Made by a program: the position numbers and the translations under genes. The notes beneath the pieces are model-generated. The model made no database searches, had not been told where the DNA came from, and saw nothing but the letters and a program-made list of their open reading frames with translations. DNA of 64,000 bases from Psychrobacillus mangrovi (GTDB lineage Bacteria; Bacillota; Bacilli; Bacillales_A; Planococcaceae): contig NZ_JBAWSY010000015.1 in assembly GCF_037104765.1 (NCBI RefSeq), positions 1 through 64,000 of the forward strand, written 5' to 3'. Positions 26,232 through 35,128 of this stretch are shown here, one piece after another (position 1 is the first letter of the stretch; each line of letters opens with the position of its first letter).

Positions 26232-27695
26232 ATGGCACAAGAAGTTCGCGTACGATACGCACCAAGCCCAACAGGATATTTACATATCGGAGGGGCGCGT
26301 ACAGCATTATTTAACTATTTATTTGCACGTCATCATAATGGGAAATTTATCGTTCGTATTGAGGATACAGACATCGAGCGGAATGTAGAAGGCGGCGAAT
26401 TATCGCAACTAGAAAATCTAAAATGGTTAGGTATCGAATACGACGAATCAGTTGATATTGGTGGGCCATATGCACCTTACCGTCAAATGGAACGCCTAGA
26501 TATTTATACAAAGCATGCAGAAGAAATGCTGGAAAAAGGACAAGCTTATAAATGTTTCTGTACGTCGGAGGAATTAGAAGCAGAACGTGAAGTGCAAAAA
26601 GCAAATGGCATAGCTGCTCCGATGTACAATGGGAAATGTCGTCATTTATCTTCTGAAGAAGTGCAAGAAAAAGAAGAAGCAGGCATGCCCTATACAATCC
26701 GTATGCGTATTCCTGAAAACGTAACATATACATTTGAAGATTTAGTTCGTGGATCTGTTACTTTTGAATCCAAAGATATTGGTGACTGGGTGCTTGTAAA
26801 AGCAAATGGTATTCCAACGTATAACTATGCTGTAGTTTTAGATGATCATTTTATGAAAATTTCCCATGTATTCCGTGGGGAGGAGCATTTATCTAACACT
26901 CCAAAACAATTAATGATATTTGATGCATTTGGGTGGGAATATCCTGCTTACGGTCATATGACGTTAATCATTAATGAAAATCGTAAAAAGCTTTCAAAAC
27001 GTGACGAGTCTATTATTCAATTTGTCACTCAATATAAAGATCTTGGTTACTTACCTGAAGCAATGTTTAACTTCTTTGCACTTTTAGGATGGTCTCCTGA
27101 AGGGGAAGAAGAAATTTTCTCGAAAGAGGAAATCATTAAAATATTTGATGTGAATCGATTATCTAAATCACCTTCTATGTTTGATAAACAAAAATTAACA
27201 TGGATGAATAATCAATATATTAAGCAATTACCACTTGAAAAAGTTGTGGAACTTGCATTGCCACACTTACAAAAGGCAGAGCTACTTCCGGCAGAGTTGT
27301 CGGAAGAACAAAAAGCTTGGGCAACAAAGCTTATCGCTCTTTACCATGATCAAATGAGTTTTGGTGCTGAAATAGTTGAATTATCAACACAATTCTTTGA
27401 TCACGAGATTGCATATACTGAAGAAGCGGCAGAGGTATTAGTAGGTGAACAAGTTTCAGAAGTAATGGCTGCATTCAAAACACAATTAGAAACTTTAGAA
27501 GTATTTGAAGCAGCTGAGATTAAAGCTGCAATCAAAGCAGTTCAAAAAGAAACTGGCCATAAAGGGAAAAATCTATTTATGCCAATCCGTGTGGTAACGA
27601 CTGGTCAAACACATGGTCCTGAATTGGCTGATGCTATCAGTCTAATAGGCAAAGAAAAAGTAATTGCTCGAGTGGCTAAATACGCAAAACAATAA
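26232..27695 (+). CDS. gltX: GltX, glutamyl-tRNA synthetase
   Basis: Class I synthetase, 487 residues, probably non-discriminating (charging tRNA-Glu and tRNA-Gln) as in most Bacillales; that is inference. The HIGH motif is HIGG (18-21), the KMSKS motif is KLSKRDES (about 257), and the anticodon-binding helical domain fills the C-terminal third. ATG 26232 follows AGGAGGA. No T-box precedes it. Confidence 0.97.
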   Translation: MAQEVRVRYAPSPTGYLHIGGARTALFNYLFARHHNGKFIVRIEDTDIERNVEGGELSQLENLKWLGIEYDESVDIGGPYAPYRQMERLDIYTKHAEEMLEKGQAYKCFCTSEELEAEREVQKANGIAAPMYNGKCRHLSSEEVQEKEEAGMPYTIRMRIPENVTYTFEDLVRGSVTFESKDIGDWVLVKANGIPTYNYAVVLDDHFMKISHVFRGEEHLSNTPKQLMIFDAFGWEYPAYGHMTLIINENRKKLSKRDESIIQFVTQYKDLGYLPEAMFNFFALLGWSPEGEEEIFSKEEIIKIFDVNRLSKSPSMFDKQKLTWMNNQYIKQLPLEKVVELALPHLQKAELLPAELSEEQKAWATKLIALYHDQMSFGAEIVELSTQFFDHEIAYTEEAAEVLVGEQVSEVMAAFKTQLETLEVFEAAEIKAAIKAVQKETGHKGKNLFMPIRVVTTGQTHGPELADAISLIGKEKVIARVAKYAKQ

Positions 27696-27697
27696 TA

Positions 27698-28004
27698 TTG
27701 ACTTTCCTCTAATAAGGTGTGAAAATGAGGATACAAATTCCGAATGGAAGCTAGAAAAAGCAAGGATGAGGAGAAGTAAGTAACACAAGTTCTTTAGAGA
27801 GGACCATCATCGGCTGAAAGTGGTCTGAACCAATGAGTTACTGAAATGCACCTCTGAGTGCCATGCCGAAAATGTCAGTAGGCTGGACGTATCATCTGCG
27901 TTAAGGATGCGAAGTGGAAAGGGTGTTTTTATTTACCTTTTCAATCAGAGTGGAACCGCGCCCAAAGCGTCTCTGTCTATTTATAGACAGAGACGCTTTT
28001 TATT
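27698..28004 (+). promoter_or_regulatory. T-box leader for the cysES operon, with terminator
   Basis: TTGACT at 27698 and GAAAAT at 27721 form a weak promoter. The leader has the long stem I region, the T-box core TGGAACCGCG (27951-27960) and a terminator in which AAGCGTCTCTGTCTAT (27965-27980) pairs with ATAGACAGAGACGCTT before a T-run. A TGC at 27847-27849 followed by A is the likely specifier codon. Uncharged tRNA-Cys would favour the antiterminator and so induce cysE-cysS. Confidence 0.92.
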
Positions 28005-28052
28005 TTGGAAAAAAGTGTACTCATAGCGCTTTTCAAAGAAAGGAGAAAAGGG

Positions 28053-28739
28053 ATGTTTGAGCGAATCAAAGAAGATATATCTGTCGTATTTGAACAAGAT
28101 CCTGCAGCAACAAGTATCCTGGAAGTAGTATTGACATATTCAGGTTTACACGCTATTTGGAGTCATCGAATTGCACATGCTTTTTATAAAAAGAAATTAT
28201 TTTTCCTCGCACGAGTTATTTCCCAAATTAGCCGGTTTTTCACCGGAATTGAAATTCATCCTGGGGCGAAAATTGGTAGACGATTTTTTATTGACCATGG
28301 AATGGGTGTCGTCATTGGGGAAACATGTGAAATAGGGGAAGACTGTACGATATATCAAGGTGTCACATTAGGCGGTACAGGAAAAGAGAAAGGGAAAAGA
28401 CATCCTACACTTGCAAATAACGTGTTAATAGCAACGGGTGCCAAAGTGTTAGGATCTATTACAATTGGAGAAAATAGCAAGGTGGGAGCAGGGTCTGTTG
28501 TTTTAAAAGATGTGCCTATGAACTCAACGGTAGTTGGTATACCTGGAGTTGTCGTAATTCAAGACGGTGTAAAAGTGAAACAAAATGTACATCATCAAGA
28601 TTTGAATCACCAAGACTTACCGGATCCTTTTGCTGATAGATGTAGAGAGATGGAGAATGAAATTAAAAATTTACAAGATGAAATAGAAATACTTAAAAAG
28701 GAAAAGGAGATAAGTATACATGGCAATACAAATTTTTAA
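28053..28739 (+). CDS. cysE: CysE, serine O-acetyltransferase
   Basis: Makes O-acetylserine from serine and acetyl-CoA, the committed step of cysteine synthesis; 228 residues. N-terminal helical part (1-75), then left-handed beta-helix hexapeptide repeats (about 77-180: HPGAKIG, DHGMGVVIGETCEIG, GVTLGGTG). The C-terminal tail is a Glu/Lys-rich coiled segment. ATG 28053 follows AAAGGAGAAAAGG; the in-frame TTG at 28005 falls within the terminator. Overlaps cysS by 20 bases. Confidence 0.95.
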   Translation: MFERIKEDISVVFEQDPAATSILEVVLTYSGLHAIWSHRIAHAFYKKKLFFLARVISQISRFFTGIEIHPGAKIGRRFFIDHGMGVVIGETCEIGEDCTIYQGVTLGGTGKEKGKRHPTLANNVLIATGAKVLGSITIGENSKVGAGSVVLKDVPMNSTVVGIPGVVVIQDGVKVKQNVHHQDLNHQDLPDPFADRCREMENEIKNLQDEIEILKKEKEISIHGNTNF

Positions 28740-30120
28740 TACATTAAAACGTGAAAAAGAACCCTTTGTACCAATGGAAGAGGGAAAGGTGAAAATGTAT
28801 GTTTGTGGACCAACTGTATACAACTACATTCATATCGGAAATGCTCGTCCAGTAATCGTATATGATACGGTAAGGAAATATTTGCAATACCGAGGATACG
28901 AAGTAACATATGTATCTAACTTTACAGATGTGGATGACAAAATTATTAAAGCTGCAAATGAGTTAGGTGAAGAGGTTTCTGAGTTAACGGAACGTTTTAT
29001 TGAAGCTTATTTTGCGGATGTAGAGGCATTAGGATGCAGCCGGGCTGATTCGCACCCTCGTGTCACCGATCACATGACGGAAATAATTGATTTTATTAAA
29101 GTGTTAGAAGATAAAGGATATGCGTATGAATCTCAAGGAGATGTATACTACCGCACAAGAAAGTTTGATGGATATGGAAAGCTTTCTCACCAATCGGTTG
29201 ATGATTTAAAAGTTGGTGCACGCATCGAGGCTGGGGAAAAGAAAGAAGATGCTTTAGACTTTGCATTATGGAAAGCTGCGAAGCCAGGAGAGATTTTCTG
29301 GGAGAGCCCATGGGGCAAGGGACGTCCAGGGTGGCACATTGAATGTTCGGTAATGGCTCGAGAAGTACTAGGTGATACAATTGATATCCATGCCGGTGGG
29401 CAAGATTTAACTTTCCCTCATCATGAAAATGAAATTGCACAATCGGAAGCACGAACAGGTAAAACGTTTGCGAGATATTGGATGCATAATGGCTACATCA
29501 ATATCGATAATGAAAAAATGTCTAAATCGCTAGGAAACTTTGTTTTAGTAAATGATATTCGTCGAAATCTTGATCCACAAGTATTGCGTTTATTTATGCT
29601 TAGTGTTCATTATCGTCACCCAATTAACTATTCCGGTGATTTGGTAGAACAAGCGGAAGCAGGCCTAGAACGTATTCGTACATCGTATGCAAATCTGTTA
29701 CATCGCTTAGACGCGACAGCTGATTTAGGTGATCACCATGATATTTGGATGCACAAAATAGAAGAAGTAAAAGAGCAATTTATCACTGCTATGGATGACG
29801 ATTTTAACACAGCGAACGGAATTGCTGCGGTGTTTGAATTATCTAAGCTTGCAAATACTTATCTATTGGAAAAACAAACTTCTGAGAATGTGTTAAAGCA
29901 ATTCCTAACTATTTTTGATGAGCTGACTGCGGTATTAGGAATTTCTCTCCAAAAAGAAAAGGAAGTGTTGGATGAAGAAATTGATGCATTGATCGAAGAA
30001 CGGAATCAAGCGAGAAATGATCGCAATTTTGCCCGTGCAGATGAAATTAGAGATCAATTAAAAGAAATGAATATTATTTTAGAAGATACAGCGCAAGGTA
30101 TCCGATGGAAAAGAGGATAA
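28720..30120 (+). CDS. cysS: CysS, cysteinyl-tRNA synthetase
   Basis: Class I synthetase, 466 residues. Zinc site residues Cys29 (YVCGPTVYNY), the Cys in GWHIECSVMA and His in HHENE; HIGH motif HIGN (38-41) and KMSKSLGN. The start lies inside the cysE end with its own AAAAGGAGATAA site. Cotranscribed with cysE under the cysteine T-box, linking cysteine supply and charging. Confidence 0.96.
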   Translation: MAIQIFNTLKREKEPFVPMEEGKVKMYVCGPTVYNYIHIGNARPVIVYDTVRKYLQYRGYEVTYVSNFTDVDDKIIKAANELGEEVSELTERFIEAYFADVEALGCSRADSHPRVTDHMTEIIDFIKVLEDKGYAYESQGDVYYRTRKFDGYGKLSHQSVDDLKVGARIEAGEKKEDALDFALWKAAKPGEIFWESPWGKGRPGWHIECSVMAREVLGDTIDIHAGGQDLTFPHHENEIAQSEARTGKTFARYWMHNGYINIDNEKMSKSLGNFVLVNDIRRNLDPQVLRLFMLSVHYRHPINYSGDLVEQAEAGLERIRTSYANLLHRLDATADLGDHHDIWMHKIEEVKEQFITAMDDDFNTANGIAAVFELSKLANTYLLEKQTSENVLKQFLTIFDELTAVLGISLQKEKEVLDEEIDALIEERNQARNDRNFARADEIRDQLKEMNIILEDTAQGIRWKRG

Positions 30121-30124
30121 ACTT

Positions 30125-30544
30125 ATGACTAACTTTAAGTTATCCGATGTTAAACAATTAAACTCGTTAGCCTTAGCCTATATGGGAGATGCCGTCTTCG
30201 AACAAGTCGTTCGAGAGCATCTCATCCGTTCTGGTCGAGTAAAGCCAAATATACTGCATAGACAAGGAACTAAGTATGTATCTGCAAAAGCACAGGCGAA
30301 GATTGTTCATGAGCTTTTAGACAAAAATTTTCTATCCGAAGAGGAAATTGCGGTATTAAAAAGAGGTAGAAATGCAAAGTCTGGTACAGTACCGAAAAAT
30401 ACAGATGTCCAAACGTACCATTATAGTACAGCGTTTGAAGCGTTAGTAGGAAGTTTGTATCTAAGTGAGCAAAAAGAACGGTTGCAGGAATTACTTCTAT
30501 TTTCGATTGAATTTATTGACGGACAGAAAGGGGAGAAGAAGTAA
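30125..30544 (+). CDS. mrnC: MrnC, Mini-ribonuclease III
   Basis: RNase III catalytic domain without a dsRNA-binding domain, 139 residues. Acts in 23S rRNA maturation. The signature LALAYMGDAVFEQ places the catalytic Asp at 22, and EALVGSLYL near the C-terminus supplies the second acidic site. It ends one codon before rlmB begins (TAA then ATG). Confidence 0.94.
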   Translation: MTNFKLSDVKQLNSLALAYMGDAVFEQVVREHLIRSGRVKPNILHRQGTKYVSAKAQAKIVHELLDKNFLSEEEIAVLKRGRNAKSGTVPKNTDVQTYHYSTAFEALVGSLYLSEQKERLQELLLFSIEFIDGQKGEKK

Positions 30545-31306
30545 ATGGCAGAGAATACAGAGCAAACTGGAGAAATTATCGCTGGGAAAAACCCTGTTGT
30601 AGAAGCACTACGTTCAGGTAGAGACATGAATAAAGTATGGATTGCTGAAGGTATACAAAAAAGCGGAGTCTCGGAAATAATTCAATTAGCTAAAGAAGCA
30701 GGAATTATCGTTCAATTCGTTCCGAAAAAGAAATTAGATAACTTGACTGATGCCAATCACCAAGGGATCGTTGCTTCGGTTGCTGCTTATCGATACGCGG
30801 AACTAGACGATTTGTTTGAACTAGCTGCAAGTAAACAAGAAGATCCTCTCTTTATTATTTTAGATGAAATTGAAGATCCACATAATCTTGGGTCTATTAT
30901 GAGAACAGCAGATGCGGTTGGGGCACATGGTATTATAATTCCAAAAAGACGTGCTGTAGGACTAACAGCAGTGGTTGCAAAGGCGTCTACTGGGGCGATT
31001 GAGCATATTCCGGTGTATCGAGCTGGAAATCTAGCACAAACGGTAGATGAATTGAAAGAACGTGGAGTATGGATTGCAGGGACAGATGCTACAAAGTCCA
31101 CTGACTATCGTCATATGGATGCCACACTTCCATTAGCGCTCATTATTGGTAGTGAAGGTAAAGGGATGAGTCGTTTATTAAAAGATAAGTGTGATTTCTT
31201 ATACCATTTGCCAATGGTCGGTCATGTAACAAGTTTAAATGCGTCTGTTGCTGCGTCAATACTTTTATACGAAGTATTACGTGTAAGACGTCCTCTTCAA
31301 GGATAA
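30545..31306 (+). CDS. rlmB: RlmB, 23S rRNA 2'-O-methyltransferase
   Basis: SPOUT-class methyltransferase of the TrmH family, 253 residues; B. subtilis YacO/RlmB methylates G2251-equivalent. N-terminal substrate-binding domain (GKNPVVEALRSG), then the knotted SAM site with LDEIEDPHNLGSIMRTADAVG, LIIGSEGKGMS and SLNASVAASILLYE. Adjacent to mrnC, so two rRNA-maturation enzymes are coupled. Confidence 0.94.
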   Translation: MAENTEQTGEIIAGKNPVVEALRSGRDMNKVWIAEGIQKSGVSEIIQLAKEAGIIVQFVPKKKLDNLTDANHQGIVASVAAYRYAELDDLFELAASKQEDPLFIILDEIEDPHNLGSIMRTADAVGAHGIIIPKRRAVGLTAVVAKASTGAIEHIPVYRAGNLAQTVDELKERGVWIAGTDATKSTDYRHMDATLPLALIIGSEGKGMSRLLKDKCDFLYHLPMVGHVTSLNASVAASILLYEVLRVRRPLQG

Positions 31307-31310
31307 TCTG

Positions 31311-31820
31311 ATGCAGATTCTTCTTGTCGATGGTTATAATATCATCGGCGCATGGAAAGAGTTAAGAGTTTTAAAGCAAGAAAAACTTCTAGACGCTAGA
31401 GACCGACTTCTGGAACTGATGGCTGAATATAAAGCGTTTACGGGTATACGTGTAATTGTCGTTTTTGACGCACATTTAGTACCAGGAATTGAAAATAAGC
31501 AGAAGCAACGCGATGTAGAGGTTATTTTTACTCGTACAAATGAAACAGCAGATGAACGCATTGAGAAGCTTACGAGAGAATTAAGTGGTAGAAAAATTGA
31601 AATTTATGTAGCAACTTCTGATATGACGGAGCAAAGAGTTATTTTTGGACAAGGCGCATTAAGAAAATCTGCTCGAGAATTTGAAATTGAAATGACGGCT
31701 ATATCATCGAATATAACGAAAAAAGTGAGGTATATTCAGGATAATAAGCCGTCTTCCAAGATCCCTTTAACAGACGAAGTTGCAGAAATTTTCGAAAAAT
31801 GGCGAAGAGGAATGAAATGA
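31311..31820 (+). CDS. rae1: Rae1 (YacP), ribosome-associated endoribonuclease
   Basis: PIN/NYN-domain endonuclease, 169 residues. In B. subtilis it cleaves mRNAs in the ribosomal A site. Acidic motifs LLVDGYNIIGAW (Asp6) and VVFDAH, and ATSDMTEQ, fit the NYN fold. ATG 31311 follows AAGGATAATCTG, a weak site, four bases after rlmB. Confidence 0.9.
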   Translation: MQILLVDGYNIIGAWKELRVLKQEKLLDARDRLLELMAEYKAFTGIRVIVVFDAHLVPGIENKQKQRDVEVIFTRTNETADERIEKLTRELSGRKIEIYVATSDMTEQRVIFGQGALRKSAREFEIEMTAISSNITKKVRYIQDNKPSSKIPLTDEVAEIFEKWRRGMK

Positions 31821-31824
31821 TGCA

Positions 31825-31854
31825 TTGACTGGATAAATTTTCATCCTGTATACT
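31825..31854 (+). promoter_or_regulatory. sigH promoter
   Basis: TTGACT (31825-31830) and TATACT (31849-31854), 18 bp apart, a sigma-A type promoter. No AbrB operator can be read reliably. Confidence 0.6.
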
Positions 31855-31890
31855 TGTGATAACTATCGTAAACTTGCAGAGGTGACTTCA

Positions 31891-32535
31891 TTGGAAAAGA
31901 TCGAACATAATCTACAACAATTAGATAGTTTACAAGATGAGGAGCTTGTAGAGATGGTTCATCAAGGTAACACTGAAGCGCTGGATTTTTTAATTACGAA
32001 ATATCGCTCTTTCGTTCGAATGAAAGGCAGATCCTATTTTTTAATTGGAGCAGACAAGGAAGATATTCTGCAAGAAGGAATGATAGGATTATATAAAGCG
32101 ATCCGTGATTTTAAAGAAGAAAAGCTAGCATCCTTTCGGGCATTCGCAGAGTTGTGTATTACTAGACAAATTATTACTGCAATTAAAACTGCTACACGTC
32201 AAAAGCATATTCCGCTAAATTCCTATGTTTCATTGGACAAGCCGATCTATGATGAAGAATCCGATCGAACTTTGATGGATATGATTGCCGGCTCTGTAAT
32301 AGATGATCCGGAGGAATTGATTATCAACCGAGAAGACTATGACTATATGGAAGAGAAAATGGCGGAAATTTTAAGTGAACTGGAGCAACAAGTTCTTGCG
32401 CTATACTTGGATGGACAGTCTTATCAAGAAATATCAGAAGAACTAAATCGGCATGTGAAATCAATTGACAATGCATTGCAGCGAGTAAAACGCAAGCTAG
32501 AGAGATATATGGAGATTGGTAGTAATTATGCCTAA
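31891..32535 (+). CDS. sigH: SigH, RNA polymerase sigma factor
   Basis: Sigma-H, which in Bacillus drives early stationary-phase and sporulation genes; 214 residues. Region 2 (ALDFLITKYRSFVRMKGRSYFLIGADKEDILQEG) and region 4 helix-turn-helix (YQEISEELNRHVKSIDNALQRVKRK) are intact. TTG 31891, seven bases after AGAGGTG, is preferred to the GTG at 31882 that is part of that site. Its presence is consistent with a spore-forming lineage but does not prove it. Confidence 0.95.
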   Translation: MEKIEHNLQQLDSLQDEELVEMVHQGNTEALDFLITKYRSFVRMKGRSYFLIGADKEDILQEGMIGLYKAIRDFKEEKLASFRAFAELCITRQIITAIKTATRQKHIPLNSYVSLDKPIYDEESDRTLMDMIAGSVIDDPEELIINREDYDYMEEKMAEILSELEQQVLALYLDGQSYQEISEELNRHVKSIDNALQRVKRKLERYMEIGSNYA

Positions 32536-32610
32536 ACACTGGGATTTTGTTGACACTGTATGTGTAAAATGATAATCTTGAAAAAGATTAGACGCCAAAA
32601 AGGTGAGATA

Positions 32611-32757
32611 ATGACAAAGAAAATTGTCTTGAGTTGTGAGAAATGTGGAAATCGAAATTATTCGTTTCCTGCATCGAAAGAAAGTGCAACACGTGTAGAA
32701 CTAAAAAAATATTGTGCGCACTGTAACGAACATACACTTCATAAACAAACATTATGA
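32611..32757 (+). CDS. rpmG: Ribosomal protein L33 (zinc form)
   Basis: 48-residue L33 with two CxxC pairs (CEKC and CAHC), the zinc-binding C+ version. ATG 32611 follows AAGGTGAG. In Bacilli a C- copy usually exists elsewhere as a zinc-free replacement. A TTGACA at 32550 with GATAAT at 32571 may be a promoter with short spacing. Confidence 0.93.
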   Translation: MTKKIVLSCEKCGNRNYSFPASKESATRVELKKYCAHCNEHTLHKQTL

Positions 32758-32800
32758 GTATGTAAAAAAGATAGATTTTCCGTGTGGAGGTTTAGCTAGA

Positions 32801-32986
32801 ATGGCTAATGTTGGAGGATTTTTTAAAAATGTAATGTCCGAAATGAGAAAAGTAAGCTGGCCTAAAAAGAAAGAGCTTACGAAATATACAGTGATCGTAC
32901 TTACAACTGTTGTAATTATGACTGTATTTTTTGCTTTAGTAGATTTAGGAATTTCAGAACTTTTCCGTTGGTATTTGGATTTATAA
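32801..32986 (+). CDS. secE: SecE, preprotein translocase subunit
   Basis: 61-residue single-span SecE. The amphipathic cytoplasmic segment (SEMRKVSWPKKKEL) precedes one membrane helix (about 33-56). Clamps SecY in the SecYEG channel; secY itself is at 61290. ATG 32801 follows GTGGAGGTTTAGCTAGA. Confidence 0.94.
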   Translation: MANVGGFFKNVMSEMRKVSWPKKKELTKYTVIVLTTVVIMTVFFALVDLGISELFRWYLDL

Positions 32987-33013
32987 AATGTAGTATGTTA
33001 ATATTTTGAAAAT

Positions 33014-33045
33014 AGCCCGTCTTATCTAAACGAACGGGTTTTTTC
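33014..33045 (+). terminator. Terminator between secE and nusG
   Basis: AGCCCGT (33014-33020) pairs with ACGGGTT (33034-33040), then T-rich. Suggests nusG has additional transcription control. Confidence 0.75.
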
Positions 33046-33088
33046 ATTTGTCTGAGAAAAGGAGGGAAGGACGATTAGTCCAGCAACT

Positions 33089-33622
33089 ATGGAAAAAAAT
33101 TGGTATGTCGTTCATACTTACTCTGGGTATGAAAATAAAGTAAAAGCAAACTTAGAAAAACGTGTAGAAACAATGGGGATGCAAGATAAAATTTTCCGAG
33201 TATATATCCCTGAACAAGAAGAAACAGATATTAAAGATGGAAAAAAACGTGTTGTAACGAGAAAAACTTTTCCTGGGTATGTATTCGTTGAGCTTATTAT
33301 GACGGATGATGCTTGGTATGTAGTTCGAAATACACCAGGTGTAACAGGATTCTTGGGTTCTTCGGGCGGAGGAACAAAACCAACTCCAATAGCTCCTGAA
33401 GAAGTGGAATCTATGTTGAAACAAATGGGTAATACCGAAGGCAAAGTGGAAATCGATATTGAAATCGGAGAACTAGTAGAAGTACTAGAGGGACCATTTG
33501 CTCACTTCCAAGGGAAAGTAGAAACAATTGATACTGCTAAAGGAAAAGTGACAGTTTCTGTAGATATGTTTGGCCGAGAAACTAATATGGAGTTAGATTT
33601 CGATCAATTAACAAAAATATAA
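33089..33622 (+). CDS. nusG: NusG, transcription elongation/pausing factor
   Basis: NGN domain (about 3-110) and KOW domain (about 125-175, GPFAHFQGKV), 177 residues. The ATG gives MEKNWYVVHTYSGYENK, the canonical N-terminus. Its ribosome site is odd: the only good one, AAAGGAGG (33058-33065), is 23 bases upstream of this ATG but eight bases before an in-frame ATT at 33074. Initiation at ATT would add five residues (see findings). Confidence 0.95.
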   Translation: MEKNWYVVHTYSGYENKVKANLEKRVETMGMQDKIFRVYIPEQEETDIKDGKKRVVTRKTFPGYVFVELIMTDDAWYVVRNTPGVTGFLGSSGGGTKPTPIAPEEVESMLKQMGNTEGKVEIDIEIGELVEVLEGPFAHFQGKVETIDTAKGKVTVSVDMFGRETNMELDFDQLTKI

Positions 33623-33720
33623 TCCTTGTCAAGCGTAGTGCAAGCACTTTTTAATGATCTGAAGTGATACGTTCAAATTAGAACTAGTTCACACTAAAAA
33701 ATATTATTTTCCATTGTTGC

Positions 33721-33749
33721 TTGCTAAAGATTGAAAATAGTGGTATCAT
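33721..33749 (+). promoter_or_regulatory. rplKA promoter and leader
   Basis: TTGCTA (33721-33726) and TATCAT (33744-33749), 17 bp apart. A leader of about 120 bases follows, including a CAGACT/AGTCTG hairpin (33760-33777). No terminator is seen in it. The rest of 33623-33878 holds nothing recognisable. Confidence 0.6.
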
Positions 33750-33878
33750 TTCAAAGGTCAGACTGAAAACGAGTCTGCATTAATTTTTATAATGTTATCG
33801 GCAATTCGCTGAGAGACAGATATTTGAGTGGGAGGGGCAACCCAATTACCACATCACGGACTTAAGGAGGTGTGTCTC

Positions 33879-34304
33879 GTGGCTAAAAAAGTGATTAAAG
33901 TTGTTAAATTACAAATTCCTGCTGGTAAAGCAAACCCAGCGCCACCGGTTGGTCCTGCATTAGGACAAGCGGGTGTTAATATCATGGGATTCTGTAAGGA
34001 GTTCAACGCACGTACTGCAGATCAAGCAGGTCTAATCATTCCGGTTGAAATTTCTGTATTTGAAGATCGTTCATTTACTTTCATTACAAAAACTCCACCG
34101 GCAGCAGTGTTACTTAAAGTAGCAGCAGGTATTCAATCTGGATCAGGTGAACCAAACCGCGTAAAAGTGGCTAAAGTGAAACGTGATAAAGTTCGCGAAA
34201 TCGCAGAACAAAAAATGCCAGATTTAAATGCAGCGTCTGTTGAAGCAGCTATGTTGATGGTTGAAGGTACTGCACGTAGCATGGGTATTACGATCGAAGA
34301 CTAA
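33879..34304 (+). CDS. rplK: Ribosomal protein L11
   Basis: 141 residues, standard length. The N-terminal proline-rich domain (GKANPAPPVGPALGQAGVNI) and the C-terminal rRNA-binding domain at the GTPase centre are complete. GTG 33879 sits eight bases after AAGGAGG; the longer frame from 33828 has no ribosome site. Confidence 0.97.
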   Translation: MAKKVIKVVKLQIPAGKANPAPPVGPALGQAGVNIMGFCKEFNARTADQAGLIIPVEISVFEDRSFTFITKTPPAAVLLKVAAGIQSGSGEPNRVKVAKVKRDKVREIAEQKMPDLNAASVEAAMLMVEGTARSMGITIED

Positions 34305-34344
34305 TACTTAATGTGCATTTTGATATGACGCATTTGTTTTTTGG

Positions 34345-34380
34345 AAGGTTGTAGTTGTTCCTAAGAATAACTGCAACCTT
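34345..34380 (+). promoter_or_regulatory. Long hairpin in the rplK-rplA spacer
   Basis: AAGGTTGTAGTTGTTC (34345-34360) pairs with GAATAACTGCAACCTT (34365-34380) around a CTAA loop, with no T-run after it. A non-terminating structure just before rplA, a candidate L1-binding site for autogenous control or an RNase processing site. Confidence 0.5.
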
Positions 34381-34432
34381 TACACGTGGGAGGTTTATTC
34401 CGCTAAAACCACTATCAAGGAGGACATTTTAA

Positions 34433-35125
34433 ATGGCTAACAAAGGTAAAAAGTTACAAGAATCTTCAAAATTAGTTGACCGTAATGCATTGTACTCAGT
34501 TAAAGAAGCAATTGAACTTGCTAAAAAAACGAGCACAGTTAATTTTGATGCAACTGTAGAGGTTGCTTTCCGTTTAGGAATCGATACTCGTAAAAATGAC
34601 CAACAAATCCGTGGAGCAGTTGTGCTTCCAAACGGGACTGGTAAAACTCAACGTGTATTAGTATTTGCTAAAGGCGAAAAACTAAAAGAAGCAGAAGCTG
34701 CTGGTGCAGACTTCGCAGGTGATGTAGAATACATCAACAAAATCCAACAAGGATGGTTCGATTTCGATGTTATCGTTGCGACACCAGATATGATGGGTGA
34801 AGTTGGTAAAATCGGTCGTGTACTTGGACCAAAAGGCTTAATGCCAAACCCAAAAACAGGTACAGTTACATTTGACGTAACAAAAGCTATCGAAGAAATC
34901 AAAGCTGGTAAAGTAGAATACCGTGCTGACAAAGCAGGTATCATTCACGCTCCTATCGGAAAAGTTTCTTTCGAAGACGACAAATTAGTAGAAAACTTCT
35001 TAACAGTATTTGATGTAGTACAAAAAGCTAAACCAGCTGCTTCAAAAGGTATTTACATGAAGTCTGTAAATGTTACAACTACTATGGGTCCAGCTGTAAA
35101 AATTGATACTCAATCAGTAAAATAA
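34433..35125 (+). CDS. rplA: Ribosomal protein L1
   Basis: 230 residues with the two-domain L1 fold; PDMMGEVGKIGRVLGPKGLMPNPKTGTV is the family signature. Binds the mobile L1 stalk of 23S rRNA and can repress its own mRNA. ATG 34433 follows AAGGAGG. Confidence 0.97.
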   Translation: MANKGKKLQESSKLVDRNALYSVKEAIELAKKTSTVNFDATVEVAFRLGIDTRKNDQQIRGAVVLPNGTGKTQRVLVFAKGEKLKEAEAAGADFAGDVEYINKIQQGWFDFDVIVATPDMMGEVGKIGRVLGPKGLMPNPKTGTVTFDVTKAIEEIKAGKVEYRADKAGIIHAPIGKVSFEDDKLVENFLTVFDVVQKAKPAASKGIYMKSVNVTTTMGPAVKIDTQSVK

Positions 35126-35128
35126 TAA

